Position numbers and translations under genes: made by a program. This document shows positions 40,802-49,057 of a DNA stretch of 64,000 nt, in pieces. The notes under the pieces were generated by a model, which was given only the letters and a program-made list of their open reading frames with translations, had not been told where the DNA came from and did not search any database. How positions within the stretch are numbered: the stretch's first letter is position 1; the number at the start of each line of letters is the position of its first letter. Origin of the DNA: Rhodobacter viridis (GTDB taxonomy: Bacteria; Pseudomonadota; Alphaproteobacteria; Rhodobacterales; Rhodobacteraceae); assembly GCF_003217355.1 (NCBI RefSeq), contig NZ_QJTK01000014.1, forward strand, positions 18,378 through 82,377, read 5' to 3'.

Positions 40802-41577
40802 CCTCTCCCCTCCACCCGTCGCGTGTAGAATTCCCGGTGCTTTTCCGACATCGCCTGCGTATCCATCAAAAGCATGACATCGGTGGTGTTGAACGGCCGG
40901 TCGACGAAGGCGCCTTCGCCGACGAACCCCCCCAAGCGCAAGTAAGCCTTGATCAAATTCGGCATCGCCTCCATCGCGCTGCGGCGATCGAGCGCATCTT
41001 TCGCCACCAGATCCATGCTCTGGAAATGCTTGGCGCGCGGGCGCAGCCCCTCGGGTGCGAGATGATGGTGGTGCAGCCAGGCAAGTGGCTGTTTCAGCGT
41101 CTCGACATCGGTGCCGTGGAACGAGGCGACGCCGAACAGGATTTCGATCTCATGCGCCAGCACGTAATCTGCAAGCGCATTCCACAGCATCAGCATCGCC
41201 GCGCCGCCGCGGTGATCGGGATGCACGCAGGACCGCCCCAGTTCCAGCAGCCGCCGCCCCGAGGCCCGCAAGGGCGCAAGGTCATATTCCGCATCACAAT
41301 AAAAGCGCCCGATCTCTGCCGCCCGATCCGAGCGCAACAGCCGGTAGGCCGCCACGACACGGTCCAGATCATCCTCTGGCTTGCTCGGATCGATCAGCAT
41401 CAGATGGTCGTAAAGCGGGTCGAATTCATCCGCTTCGAGCCGGTTTTCGTGGTCGATGAGCGGCCCGGCGCCCCCCAATTCCTCCACGAAGACGGCGTAG
41501 CGCAGCCGTTGCGATGCCCGAATGTCCTGGGCATCGCGCGCCAATCTGACTTCATAAGAAAGCGGTGCTGCCGCCAT
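40798..41577 (-). CDS. olsB: L-ornithine N-alpha-acyltransferase
   Basis: A 259-residue GNAT-fold enzyme that transfers a 3-hydroxyacyl chain from ACP to ornithine. Family segments are RYAVFVEELGG, then EADEFDPLYDHLM, ELGRSCVHPDHRGGAAMLMLW and FGVASFHGTDVE. The ATG at 41577 is chosen over a TTG two codons upstream. Ordered olsB-olsA with an ATGA overlap. The promoter should lie in the 142-base AT-rich gap containing a direct repeat. Confidence 0.9.
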   Translation of the reverse strand: MAAAPLSYEVRLARDAQDIRASQRLRYAVFVEELGGAGPLIDHENRLEADEFDPLYDHLMLIDPSKPEDDLDRVVAAYRLLRSDRAAEIGRFYCDAEYDLAPLRASGRRLLELGRSCVHPDHRGGAAMLMLWNALADYVLAHEIEILFGVASFHGTDVETLKQPLAWLHHHHLAPEGLRPRAKHFQSMDLVAKDALDRRSAMEAMPNLIKAYLRLGGFVGEGAFVDRPFNTTDVMLLMDTQAMSEKHREFYTRRVEGRG

Positions 41578-41685
41578 GATCAATGCCTTCTGTCTTCTTC
41601 CGGTCTATGCGTCCGCGCGCGAAGGTGCAATGACGGCAGACACGTTCAACCACGCCGCGACGTGGGGTTACATTCCCGAAGCCCG

Positions 41686-41714
41686 GGTGTTAACCATTTT
41701 TAAAGGTGTTAACC
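41686..41714. repeat. Direct repeat upstream of olsB
   Basis: GGTGTTAACC occurs twice (41686-41695 and 41705-41714), 19 bases apart, in an AT-rich stretch with several TTAA half-sites. The second copy also forms AAAGGT-GTTA-ACCTTT. It lies 109-137 bases before the olsB start and just beyond the DUF3553 stop. Role unknown, possibly a regulator site. Confidence 0.4.
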
Positions 41715-41719
41715 TTTTA

Positions 41720-41899
41720 TCAACCTTGGTCAGGAATAACGAGAGCAAGCTGCACCCGTGTCCCGTCGATCACCTGTTTGCCGGCATGTTCGAAATTGAC
41801 CGTCACCTTGTCGCCCACGCGCGACTGTACCTGTCCCAGCCCCCAATCCGGGGCCTGGGGGTTCTTGACCAGCATCCCCGGTTCCAGAAACTCGTTCAT
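41720..41899 (-). CDS. DUF3553 small protein
   Basis: A 59-residue protein (MNEFLEPGMLVKNPQAPDWGLGQVQ...) with the SH3-like DUF3553 pattern: PGxxVxNPxxPDWGxGQVQS followed by VTVNFEHAGKQVI. Similar modules occur at helicase C-termini; this free-standing version is of unknown function. It is divergent from chpT with 40 bases between start codons, so the two promoters overlap. Confidence 0.72.
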   Translation of the reverse strand: MNEFLEPGMLVKNPQAPDWGLGQVQSRVGDKVTVNFEHAGKQVIDGTRVQLALVIPDQG

Positions 41900-41939
41900 C
41901 CTGCCCTCGCTTCGGCGACCCCCGAAAGGGAGACCCTTC

Positions 41940-42572
41940 ATGCCTCATGACGCTTTTGCCACCGCCCCGCTTCCCGAAACCGCGCCCTCCGAGGCCGATC
42001 TGGTCGCCCTTGTCGGTTCGCGACTCTGCCACGACCTTATCAGCCCTTTGGGGGCGATCGGCAACGGGGTGGAGTTGCTGGCGATGTCGGGTCTGGGCAG
42101 CAGCCCCGAGGTGCAACTGATCTCGGAAAGCGTCACCTCGGCCAATGCGCGGATCAAATTCTTCCGCATCGCCTTTGGTCAGGCCTCGGTCGACCAGCGG
42201 ATCGGAACCTCGGAAATCCTTGGCGTGCTTGAAGAAATCTCGCGCGGGGGGCGGGTGAAATACCACTGGCTCGGGGCGGGCGATCAGTCGCGCCGGATGG
42301 TGAAACTGATCTTCCTTGCGATCCTCTGCCTCGAGCCCGCGCTGCCCTGGGGTGGCGAAGTCGTGATCTCGGAGGAAGACGGCGAATGGCGTCTCGTGGC
42401 CCAGGCCAAGCGCACGAAGCCCGACCCGGAGCTGTGGTCGCGGCTCTCGGGCAGTCTGGCGACGGTCACCCCCGCGCAGGTGCAGTTCCTGCTTTTGCCG
42501 CGCGAGGCGGGCCATCACGGCCGACGCATCGTCTGGGACGTGGCCGAGACGCGCGTCGAAATCCGGTTCTGA
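41940..42572 (+). CDS. chpT: Histidine phosphotransferase ChpT
   Basis: A 210-residue ChpT. The phosphoryl-accepting His31 is in GSRLCHDLISPLGAIGNGVELL, the DHp-like helix. The C-terminal half is a degenerate histidine-kinase ATPase-like domain that does not bind ATP in Caulobacter ChpT. It relays phosphate from CckA to CtrA. In R. capsulatus this phosphorelay controls motility and gene transfer agent production. The ATG at 41940 sits in a good context after AAAGGGAGA. It converges with proA, with 37 bases between stops. Confidence 0.88.
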   Translation: MPHDAFATAPLPETAPSEADLVALVGSRLCHDLISPLGAIGNGVELLAMSGLGSSPEVQLISESVTSANARIKFFRIAFGQASVDQRIGTSEILGVLEEISRGGRVKYHWLGAGDQSRRMVKLIFLAILCLEPALPWGGEVVISEEDGEWRLVAQAKRTKPDPELWSRLSGSLATVTPAQVQFLLLPREAGHHGRRIVWDVAETRVEIRF

Positions 42573-42606
42573 GCCTTACGCGTGGCCCGGCCTTACGCCC
42601 GGCCCA
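42573..42606. repeat. Tandem 17-bp repeat between chpT and proA
   Basis: GCCTTACGCGTGGCCCG (42573-42589) is followed at once by GCCTTACGCCCGGCCCA (42590-42606), 14 of 17 identical. It begins directly after the chpT stop and ends three bases before the proA stop codon. No terminator-like T-run. Confidence 0.6.
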
Positions 42607-42609
42607 GCT

Positions 42610-43875
42610 TTAGGCGCGGATCGTCCCGTCGCCCCGCACGAGATATTTGAACGAGGTCAGCTGCTCGGCGCCCACCGGGCCGCGCGCATGCAGCTTGCCC
42701 GTGGCGATGCCGATCTCCGCCCCCATGCCGAATTCGCCGCCATCGGCAAACTGCGTCGAGGCATTGCGCATCAGGATCGCGCTATCGAGCCGTTCAAAGA
42801 ACCGCGCCGCGGTGGCGTCATTCTCGGTCAGGATCGATTCGGTGTGGCTCGAGCCATAGCGGCGGATATGAGCGATCGCCTCGTCCACCCCGTCGACCAG
42901 CTTCGCCGCGCAGATCATGTCGAGGAATTCACGCCCGAAATCCTCCTCGGCGGCGGGAACGGTGCCCGGGATATGCGCGAGATCGGCCGAAACCCGCATC
43001 TCGACGCCCTTCGCGATCAGATCTTCAATCAGCACCGCGCCGTGCTTTTCGTAGAACTTGCGGTCGATCAGCAGGCATTCCATCGAGCCGCAAATCCCGG
43101 TCCGGCGGGTCTTGGCGTTCACCACCACGCGCCGCGCCTTGTCCAGATCGGCATCGGCATCGGCGTAGGTGTGGCAGATCCCCTCCAGATGCGCGAAGAC
43201 CGGCACCCGCGCCTCGGCCTGCACAAGACCCACGAGGCCCTTGCCGCCGCGCGGCACGATCACGTCGATATGGGCCACGGCGCGCAGCATCTCGGCTACG
43301 GCGGCGCGATCGCGGGTCGGCACCAGCTGAATCGCGGCTTCGGGCAGGTTCGCCGCCTTCAGCCCGGCGACCATGCAGGCATGGATGGCACGCGAGGAAT
43401 GGAAGCTTTCCGAACCGCCCCGCAGGATCACCGCATTGCCCGCCTTCAGACACAGCGCCCCGGCATCGGCGGTCACATTGGGCCGCGATTCGTAGATCAC
43501 GCCGATCACGCCCAAAGGCGTGCGGACGCGCTGGATATGCAGCCCCGTCGGCCGATCCCATTCCGCAATGATTTCGCCCACCGGATCACGCTGCTCGGCC
43601 ACGGCGCGCAGCCCATCGACGATGCCGCGAATCCGGCCCTCGTCCAGCATCAGCCGGTCCATCATCGCGGGGGAAAGGCCCTTTTCGCGACCATAGGCCA
43701 GATCTTCGGCATTGGCGGCGATGATCTCGTCCTTGCGGGCGGCAACCTCGTAAGCGGCGGCGATCAGCGCGGCATGCTTGCGCTCGGCGCTGGCAAAGGC
43801 CAGTTCGGCCGCCGCGGCACGGGCCGCCTGGCCCAAGGTGTCGATCAGGGTTTTCGCATCCAGCTCGTCGCGCAT
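42610..43875 (-). CDS. proA: Gamma-glutamyl phosphate reductase
   Basis: A 421-residue NADPH-dependent reductase of proline synthesis. The nucleophilic cysteine region reads [16 protein letters not shown], and other motifs are [19 protein letters not shown] and [14 protein letters not shown], full length for ProA. The ATG at 43875 ([10 protein letters not shown]) has GAGGA upstream; the frame is open 11 codons further. The usual partner proB is not adjacent in the window. A tRNA-Asp gene lies just upstream on the same strand. Confidence 0.95.
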   Translation of the reverse strand: MRDELDAKTLIDTLGQAARAAAAELAFASAERKHAALIAAAYEVAARKDEIIAANAEDLAYGREKGLSPAMMDRLMLDEGRIRGIVDGLRAVAEQRDPVGEIIAEWDRPTGLHIQRVRTPLGVIGVIYESRPNVTADAGALCLKAGNAVILRGGSESFHSSRAIHACMVAGLKAANLPEAAIQLVPTRDRAAVAEMLRAVAHIDVIVPRGGKGLVGLVQAEARVPVFAHLEGICHTYADADADLDKARRVVVNAKTRRTGICGSMECLLIDRKFYEKHGAVLIEDLIAKGVEMRVSADLAHIPGTVPAAEEDFGREFLDMICAAKLVDGVDEAIAHIRRYGSSHTESILTENDATAARFFERLDSAILMRNASTQFADGGEFGMGAEIGIATGKLHARGPVGAEQLTSFKYLVRGDGTIRA

Positions 43876-43940
43876 CAGAAGTCCTCCGTTCGGCGCGTGA
43901 TACGCCACGAAAGGAACAGCGTCCAGAGGGAGGGGGAAAG

Positions 43941-44017
43941 TGGCGCGGTTGACGGGGCTCGAACCCGCGACCCCCGGCGTGACAGGCCGGTACTCTAACC
44001 AACTGAGCTACAACCGC
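43941..44017 (-). tRNA. tRNA-Asp (GUC anticodon)
   Basis: A complete 77-nt cloverleaf with encoded CCA. The acceptor arms are GCGGTTG / CAACCGC, the D-arm starts with GCTC and the T-arm loop GTTCGAGC is present. The anticodon loop CTGTCAC has GTC (complement of 43981-43983). Discriminator base G, as expected for tRNA-Asp. Confidence 0.97.
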
Positions 44018-44029
44018 GCGATGGGGCGG

Positions 44030-44058
44030 GGTGTAACGGCTGCCTGCGGGGGCGTCAA
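44030..44058 (-). promoter_or_regulatory. Promoter of tRNA-Asp
   Basis: On the minus strand TTGACG (44053-44058) and TACACC (44030-44035) are spaced by 17 bases. They lie 13 bases before the tRNA 5' end. Confidence 0.6.
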
Positions 44059-44213
44059 GCGGGAAAGCGCAGGAAATCTGTCGATGCCAACGATGGCCTG
44101 TGGCGGCGGTCCGGATACCCGCCCCGACACCGCGCCCCGGGATGTAACGGCAAGATGAAGTTTTCATGACAACCCAAGGTTGTTCAGCCTTGAGTAACGC
44201 CTTGCCGCAACAC

Positions 44214-44231
44214 TTGTCACCGTGACGACAA
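44214..44231. promoter_or_regulatory. Inverted repeat before the chemoreceptor gene
   Basis: TTGTCACCGTGACGACAA contains GTCAC-C-GTGAC with further symmetry (TTGTC...GACAA). It lies 12 bases before the ATG, where it could act as an operator. No known regulator is recognised. Confidence 0.3.
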
Positions 44232-44243
44232 ATCAGGTGCGGC

Positions 44244-46445
44244 ATGGCAACAATTCGGGCTCTTCTCGGCAGAATCGGCGTGCAGGTGGGGCTCTGCGCC
44301 GCGCTCTTTGCCGTGCTGCTCACGGTCCTGGGCTGGACCTCGCATGACGGGTTTTCAAGCTTTCGCGCCCAGACGGGAGAGATGACGCGGACACGGGTGC
44401 CCGACCTGCGCAGCACAAGCACGCTCGTTGCGCAGATTTCCGCGCTTCCGCAAGGCTTTGCGCAGATCCTGCAGGCGCCGGACACGGCCGCGGTCAAGGC
44501 GGCCCACGACGCTCTCGCCGCCCGGATCGACCGCTTTGCCACCGCGCCCGAGGTGGCCGCCGTGCCGGGACTGACGGATCATTTCACCCGATTGCGCGAC
44601 CGGCTGGATGCACTTGCGGCGATGCTGGCGGCGCGGATGGCCGCCGAAGCGGATCTGGCGCAGGCGCTCAAGGATATCGATTCGGTGCTGCAGACGGTGG
44701 TGACCGGCTTCAATGCCTACGAGCCGAAGGATGTGATCCGCCTGCGCTCCGAGATCATCCGCATCCTGACCGAACGCGACCCCGCCGCCTTTGCCCCGCG
44801 GGGCCGGAAATTCGCCGAAGCGGCCGCGAATGTCGCGCGCTCGGTGCCCGAGGCCAAGGCCGCAGGGCGCGCAAGGCTTCTGGCGCTGGCGGATCCCGAC
44901 ACGGGGCTCGTCGCGCTGCGCAAGCGGGTTCTGGCCGACAGCGCGGAGGCGACGGCCCTGTCGGGTCAGGCCCTTGCCGCGACCGAAGACATCACGACCC
45001 AGGTGACACGCAAGGGGCTTGCGGTGCTGGATGCGGTGGAGGGCGAGATCCGCGGTCTGGACGCCGATGCCGCGCGCACGGACCGGACCTTCTCGCTTCT
45101 CCTGGCCGGGGCCGGGCTGGCGCTGGTGCTGGTCGTGCTCTCGCTGCGGGCGCTGATCGTGCACCCGCTGCGCCGCCTCGCCGCGCGGACCCGGGGCCTT
45201 GCTGCGGGGAATCGCAGCGTTCTCGACGACATGCGGCGCAGGGGCGGCGAAATCGGCGAGATGCAGGAGGCCCTGTGCGTCTTTCGCGACAATCTTGCCG
45301 AAAACGACCGCCTGGCCGAGGCTGCAAGACGCGCCGCGGCCGAGCGGGAAGTCGAGGCGCTGGCGCAGATCGAACGCGAGCGGGCGGCAGAGCGCGCCGA
45401 AGCCCTGCGCGAAACCGCGCGACACGAGGCCGAACGCGCTGCCGAGGCCGAGCACAAGCGGCGGGACGCGGAGCTTGCGGCCGAACGCGCGCGGCAGCTG
45501 GCCGAGCAGCAGCAGATCGTCGCCACGCTCGAAACCGGGTTGCACCGGCTGGCCGAGGGGGATCTGACCGCGCTGATCCAAAGCCCCTTCCCGCCGCAGT
45601 ACGAAAGCCTGCGCACCAATTTCAACGCCGCTCTGACGGGCCTTGCGGAGCTTGTCGAGACGATCCGGCACAGCACCGACGGGATTCTCGCCACCTCGAC
45701 CGATCTGGACCGCGGGGCGGCCGAGATGTCGGCGCAATCGGCCCGGGCGGCGGCCTCGCTGGAAGAAACCGCCGCTGCGATGACCGAACTGGCGGGCGCG
45801 TCGCGCACCGGCGCCGAGCGGGCCCTCGAAACCGCCCAAAGCGCCGAGCAGATGCGGACCGGCATCCAGAACGCGCAGGCCGCCGTCAACCGCGTGGTCG
45901 AAGCGATGGCGCGCATCACGACCTCGTCCGATGCGATCGCGCGGATCATCTCGGTGATCGACGACATCTCGTTCCAGACCAACCTTCTTGCCCTCAACGC
46001 GGGCGTGGAGGCCGCGCGGGCGGGCGAGGCCGGACGCGGCTTTGCCGTTGTCGCCTCGGAAGTGCGAGATCTGGCGCAGCGCACCACCGCCGCCGCCGCC
46101 GAGATCGGGGGGCTGATCATGGAGGCCCGCGGCAATGTCGGCGCGGGCGAAACGCTGGTCGCGGAGGCCGATCGGGGCCTTGCCAACACCGTGGGCGTGA
46201 TCGAGGCGATCGTCCGGCATGTGCAGGAACTGGCGCAGGTCAGCCGCGAACAGTCGGCGAGCATCGGGGAAGTCACCGCCGCGACGGAAGTTCTGGATCT
46301 GGCGACGCAGAAAAGCGCCGAGGGGGTCGAACGGACCGCGCATTCGGGACGCGAGCTTCTGAGCGCCGCCCAGATGCTGTCTCAGGCGATCGCGCGCTTC
46401 GATCTTGGCACCGGGCACGCCAAGACCGTCTCGCGGGCCGCGTGA
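44244..46445 (+). CDS. mcp: Methyl-accepting chemotaxis protein
   Basis: A 733-residue transmembrane chemoreceptor. The first membrane segment is at 10-30 ([21 protein letters not shown]), followed by a helical periplasmic domain of about 250 residues, then a second segment near 287-305 ([18 protein letters not shown]). HAMP and a long charged coiled coil occupy 305-440, and the MA signalling domain follows, with the hairpin tip [37 protein letters not shown]. No C-terminal CheB/CheR-binding pentapeptide is visible. The ligand is unknown. No che genes are adjacent. It converges with phnX, with 12 bases between stops. Confidence 0.92.
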   Translation: MATIRALLGRIGVQVGLCAALFAVLLTVLGWTSHDGFSSFRAQTGEMTRTRVPDLRSTSTLVAQISALPQGFAQILQAPDTAAVKAAHDALAARIDRFATAPEVAAVPGLTDHFTRLRDRLDALAAMLAARMAAEADLAQALKDIDSVLQTVVTGFNAYEPKDVIRLRSEIIRILTERDPAAFAPRGRKFAEAAANVARSVPEAKAAGRARLLALADPDTGLVALRKRVLADSAEATALSGQALAATEDITTQVTRKGLAVLDAVEGEIRGLDADAARTDRTFSLLLAGAGLALVLVVLSLRALIVHPLRRLAARTRGLAAGNRSVLDDMRRRGGEIGEMQEALCVFRDNLAENDRLAEAARRAAAEREVEALAQIERERAAERAEALRETARHEAERAAEAEHKRRDAELAAERARQLAEQQQIVATLETGLHRLAEGDLTALIQSPFPPQYESLRTNFNAALTGLAELVETIRHSTDGILATSTDLDRGAAEMSAQSARAAASLEETAAAMTELAGASRTGAERALETAQSAEQMRTGIQNAQAAVNRVVEAMARITTSSDAIARIISVIDDISFQTNLLALNAGVEAARAGEAGRGFAVVASEVRDLAQRTTAAAAEIGGLIMEARGNVGAGETLVAEADRGLANTVGVIEAIVRHVQELAQVSREQSASIGEVTAATEVLDLATQKSAEGVERTAHSGRELLSAAQMLSQAIARFDLGTGHAKTVSRAA

Positions 46446-46457
46446 ACAGCGATGCGA

Positions 46458-47246
46458 TCAGGGAAGGTCGCGCGCGTCGAAGGTCTGGATCAGCGACGGC
46501 AGATCGGCGACCGTGTCGATGACGTGATCCGCCCCGGCCGCCTTGAACCGCGCCCGGGCACGGCGACGGATGTCGTTGCGTTTCGCTTCGGGCAAGGCAG
46601 CGATCTCGGCCGCGCTGAAGCCCGCCTCATTGCCCGACAGCGTCACGCCCACGGTGATGCAGCCCGCTGCCCGCCCCTCGGCGATGCCGGGTTCGGTGTC
46701 ATCGACCTTGATCACGCTCTGCGGCGGATAGACGCCAAGATCGGCAAAACACTTGTAGATCATCAGCGGCCCGGGCCGCCCCTCGGCCAGATCGTCGGTG
46801 CAGACGAGCGTATCAGGCGCATAGCCCTGCGCCGCGGCCGCGGCGCTCACGCGCCCCATGATCGCGCGCGTGCTGCTGGTCGTCGACCCGATCCGAATGC
46901 CCTCCGCCCGCAGCCATGCAGCCGTGTCGAGCGCCCCGGGCACAAACGTCACTCGCGCCGCCGCCGCAGTCTGCCGCGTCACGTAATGCTCATGAAGCCG
47001 CGCGACCGCGGCCCGGTCGGGCAGAATGCCGTGCACCTCCTGCCAGCGCGCGGCGATCAGCGGCTCGGCCAGAAGGGCGGCAATGTGATCCGATTTTCGG
47101 ATCCCCATCGCCTTGCGCAGATCGGCCGTGCCAAGCACGAGCCCGAATTCCGCAAAGCTTTGGGCGAGACTGCCGATCGAGGTCAGCGCACCGAAATCGA
47201 CCATCGTGCCCGCCCAGTCGAAGATGACCGCCCTGATCCTGCTCAT
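46458..47246 (-). CDS. phnX: Phosphonoacetaldehyde hydrolase
   Basis: A 262-residue HAD-superfamily enzyme that splits phosphonoacetaldehyde to acetaldehyde and phosphate. The nucleophile is Asp10 in VIFDWAGTMVD, and the Schiff-base lysine that defines PhnX is Lys51 in MGIRKSDHI. The KVDDTEPGIAEGRAAG segment supplies the acidic metal site. Its usual partner phnW (2-aminoethylphosphonate transaminase) is not adjacent in this window, so the substrate must come from elsewhere. Confidence 0.9.
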   Translation of the reverse strand: MSRIRAVIFDWAGTMVDFGALTSIGSLAQSFAEFGLVLGTADLRKAMGIRKSDHIAALLAEPLIAARWQEVHGILPDRAAVARLHEHYVTRQTAAAARVTFVPGALDTAAWLRAEGIRIGSTTSSTRAIMGRVSAAAAAQGYAPDTLVCTDDLAEGRPGPLMIYKCFADLGVYPPQSVIKVDDTEPGIAEGRAAGCITVGVTLSGNEAGFSAAEIAALPEAKRNDIRRRARARFKAAGADHVIDTVADLPSLIQTFDARDLP

Positions 47247-47385
47247 CCCGTCCCTCTTGATCCGTCATACTGGCCCGAGGGGGACATCGCTTCATGAAAG
47301 TCGGATGACAGAAGGGCGCGACGCAAGCGCGCATTTCCGCAGGATGGCGTCATTCGAATGTCATGAATTTGTTACAATAAATCAA

Positions 47386-47413
47386 TTGCCGCCAACTATT
47401 TTGTCGTTACATT
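47386..47413 (+). promoter_or_regulatory. Possible promoter of the gene at 47439
   Basis: TTGCCG (47386-47391) and TACATT (47408-47413), 16 bases apart, sit in an AT-rich stretch. Each matches consensus at four of six positions. Confidence 0.4.
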
Positions 47414-47438
47414 GCCGTTGCATCTGAAGGGGGCTGCG

Positions 47439-47783
47439 ATGGGCAAGAACAAGGAAAAGAAGAAGGAAAGCCAGCTGGTGATCCGGGTCGAGAAAGCGGA
47501 GAAGACCGCGTTCCTCGAGTTGTGCGAAGCTCTGGACACCAGCGCAGGGCGCGAATTGCGCCGTTTCATGCGCGAGTTCGTTGCCTCGAACGCCGCCGCG
47601 GCGCAGGCCGAGCAACCGGCACCGAAATCCCGCAAGGCTCAGAAAGTGGAAGCTCCCGTCGCGACCGCCGAGCCCGGCGCGGACGTTGCAGCTCCCACCG
47701 ATGCCGACGCGCCGATCGAGGACGCGCCCGAAACGGAGAAGCCGGTCCGCAAAGCCCGGAAAACCGCGCCGACCGAAGCCTGA
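47439..47783 (+). CDS. Small RHH-like protein with disordered acidic tail
   Basis: A 114-residue protein. A very basic start (MGKNKEKKKESQ) precedes a short strand-helix-helix segment (LVIRVEKAEKTAFLELCEALDTSAGRELRRFMREFV) that resembles a ribbon-helix-helix DNA-binding fold. The last 55 residues are Ala/Pro/Glu-rich and end basic. The ATG at 47439 follows AAGGGGG. It stands alone with its own likely promoter. Possibly a DNA-binding protein; no function is assigned. Confidence 0.65.
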   Translation: MGKNKEKKKESQLVIRVEKAEKTAFLELCEALDTSAGRELRRFMREFVASNAAAAQAEQPAPKSRKAQKVEAPVATAEPGADVAAPTDADAPIEDAPETEKPVRKARKTAPTEA

Positions 47784-47809
47784 GACCGCGCAGACGTCAC
47801 GGACCGTTG

Positions 47810-47830
47810 CCTGACCCGACGCGGGTCAGG
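47810..47830. terminator. Hairpin downstream of the RHH-like gene
   Basis: Nine-base-pair stem CCTGACCCG / CGGGTCAGG with loop ACG, 27 bases past the stop at 47783. There is no T-run, so its role as a terminator is uncertain. Confidence 0.4.
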
Positions 47831-47977
47831 CGCGTGTCTTGCTGCACAAACCTGCGACCGGATCGCAGGATCATTTGTCGCAGAAATCTGAAAATACCAA
47901 GCATGGACAGAGCCTTGGCAAATTCTCTAGGGTACTCCAGGGAGGCCAAACAGTTCAGTTCAGTTTACAGGTACCTC

Positions 47978-48223
47978 ATGAAAAGACCTCGGCCTCCGGT
48001 TGCCGCGCTCGTCGCGCGCGTCGTGCGCCTGCGCAAAGTCGATCTGGAACGCGCCACCGGCGATCTTGCCATCGGCACAATGGCACGCCTGCATGTCGAT
48101 ACCGAAGCGCTTGACGCCACCGAATGCAGCATCGTGGAACTCAAGCGTGGCGGGTTCATTTCCGGCCGACAGATGGTCGATCTGTTGCGCCGCCATCAGC
48201 GGGAATGCCGCCAGCGGCGCTGA
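47978..48223 (+). CDS. Small conserved-looking hypothetical protein
   Basis: An 81-residue basic protein (MKRPRPPVAALVARVVRLRKVDLERATGDL...) with strand-helix character and an Arg-rich end. Not recognised. An ATG at 47903 in the same frame would add 25 residues, but those codons (TTG, AAT, TCT, CTA, AGG) are unlike this genome's usage, so 47978 is preferred. No strong ribosome site is visible for either. It ends three bases before the stop of the convergent PAP2 gene. Confidence 0.45.
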   Translation: MKRPRPPVAALVARVVRLRKVDLERATGDLAIGTMARLHVDTEALDATECSIVELKRGGFISGRQMVDLLRRHQRECRQRR

Positions 48224-48226
48224 TCC

Positions 48227-49057
48227 TCAGACCGGCGGTTGCGGCGGAAGGGTCGCGCGCAGCCTGCTGGCAGCCGATGCCATCACGGGACGGCTGCGCG
48301 ACATCAACTGCGTTGTGGTGCGCTGCAAGACCTGCCGCGCGCCCTGCCCGATGCGGCGCGGGCGCAGCTCGAGCCGCGCGGCGCCGATCCCGAACAGCGG
48401 ATACAGCGCCAGCGCCATCGCGGCCGAGAACAGCATCGAGAAGACGACATCCGACAGGAAATGCCGCCCGAGCGCGATCCGCAAAAGCCCCGTGCCCAGC
48501 ACGAGAGCGAGGCCGCCAAGCGTCCCGAGCGACTTTTGCAGCCGGGAAAGATGCGGCCAGGCCAGCACCAGCCCGCCCAGAACCAGCGTGGCAATCAGCG
48601 CGACATCCCCCGAACTGAAGGAACAGTTGCGGGCGCATTGATCGGTCACCTGCCAGGCGGGGGTAAAGGTGGCCAGCCCGCCGAACTCGGCGACCTGATC
48701 GGGACGGGCCCGCCCGACATGGCTCTTGAGCAGCCCGTTCACCAGAAGCCCCGGGGCCAGCAGCAGATTTGCGGCGAGATAGGCGGCGCAGCGCATCTCG
48801 GCCTGCCGCAAGACGCCGCCAATCTTGCCCGCGATGACGCCGATGACGATCGCAAAGGCAAGCGCCTCGCCGCCCATGCGGATCAGATCGTTCAGCAGCA
48901 CCCAGGGACCGGAATGGGCAGGAAAGGCTCCGGTCGCGTCGAAGAACATGGCGGAAACCCGCAGATCAAGCCCGGGAAACAGTGCGAAAACCATCTGGGC
49001 GACGATCGCCGCCAGCAAAAGCGCGATGAAAAGACGAAAACGCAACGGGTCGATCAT
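48227..49057 (-). CDS. PAP2-family membrane phosphatase
   Basis: A 276-residue PAP2 protein with about six membrane segments. Catalytic motif 1 is KSHVGRARP and motif 3 is RIALGRHFLSDV. Motif 2 reads CSFSSGDVAL where most PAP2 enzymes have PSGH; LpxE/LpxF-like lipid A phosphatases can have a similar SGE variant. It ends a three-gene operon with an ArnT-like glycosyltransferase and a polyprenyl-phosphate glycosyltransferase. Together these suggest lipid A or membrane-lipid modification on the periplasmic side. Substrate inferred only. Confidence 0.82.
   Translation of the reverse strand: MIDPLRFRLFIALLLAAIVAQMVFALFPGLDLRVSAMFFDATGAFPAHSGPWVLLNDLIRMGGEALAFAIVIGVIAGKIGGVLRQAEMRCAAYLAANLLLAPGLLVNGLLKSHVGRARPDQVAEFGGLATFTPAWQVTDQCARNCSFSSGDVALIATLVLGGLVLAWPHLSRLQKSLGTLGGLALVLGTGLLRIALGRHFLSDVVFSMLFSAAMALALYPLFGIGAARLELRPRRIGQGARQVLQRTTTQLMSRSRPVMASAASRLRATLPPQPPV

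Noticed and set aside
47903..47977. Upstream start for the small gene at 47978
   Set aside because: The added codons are unlike genome usage and no ribosome site precedes the ATG.
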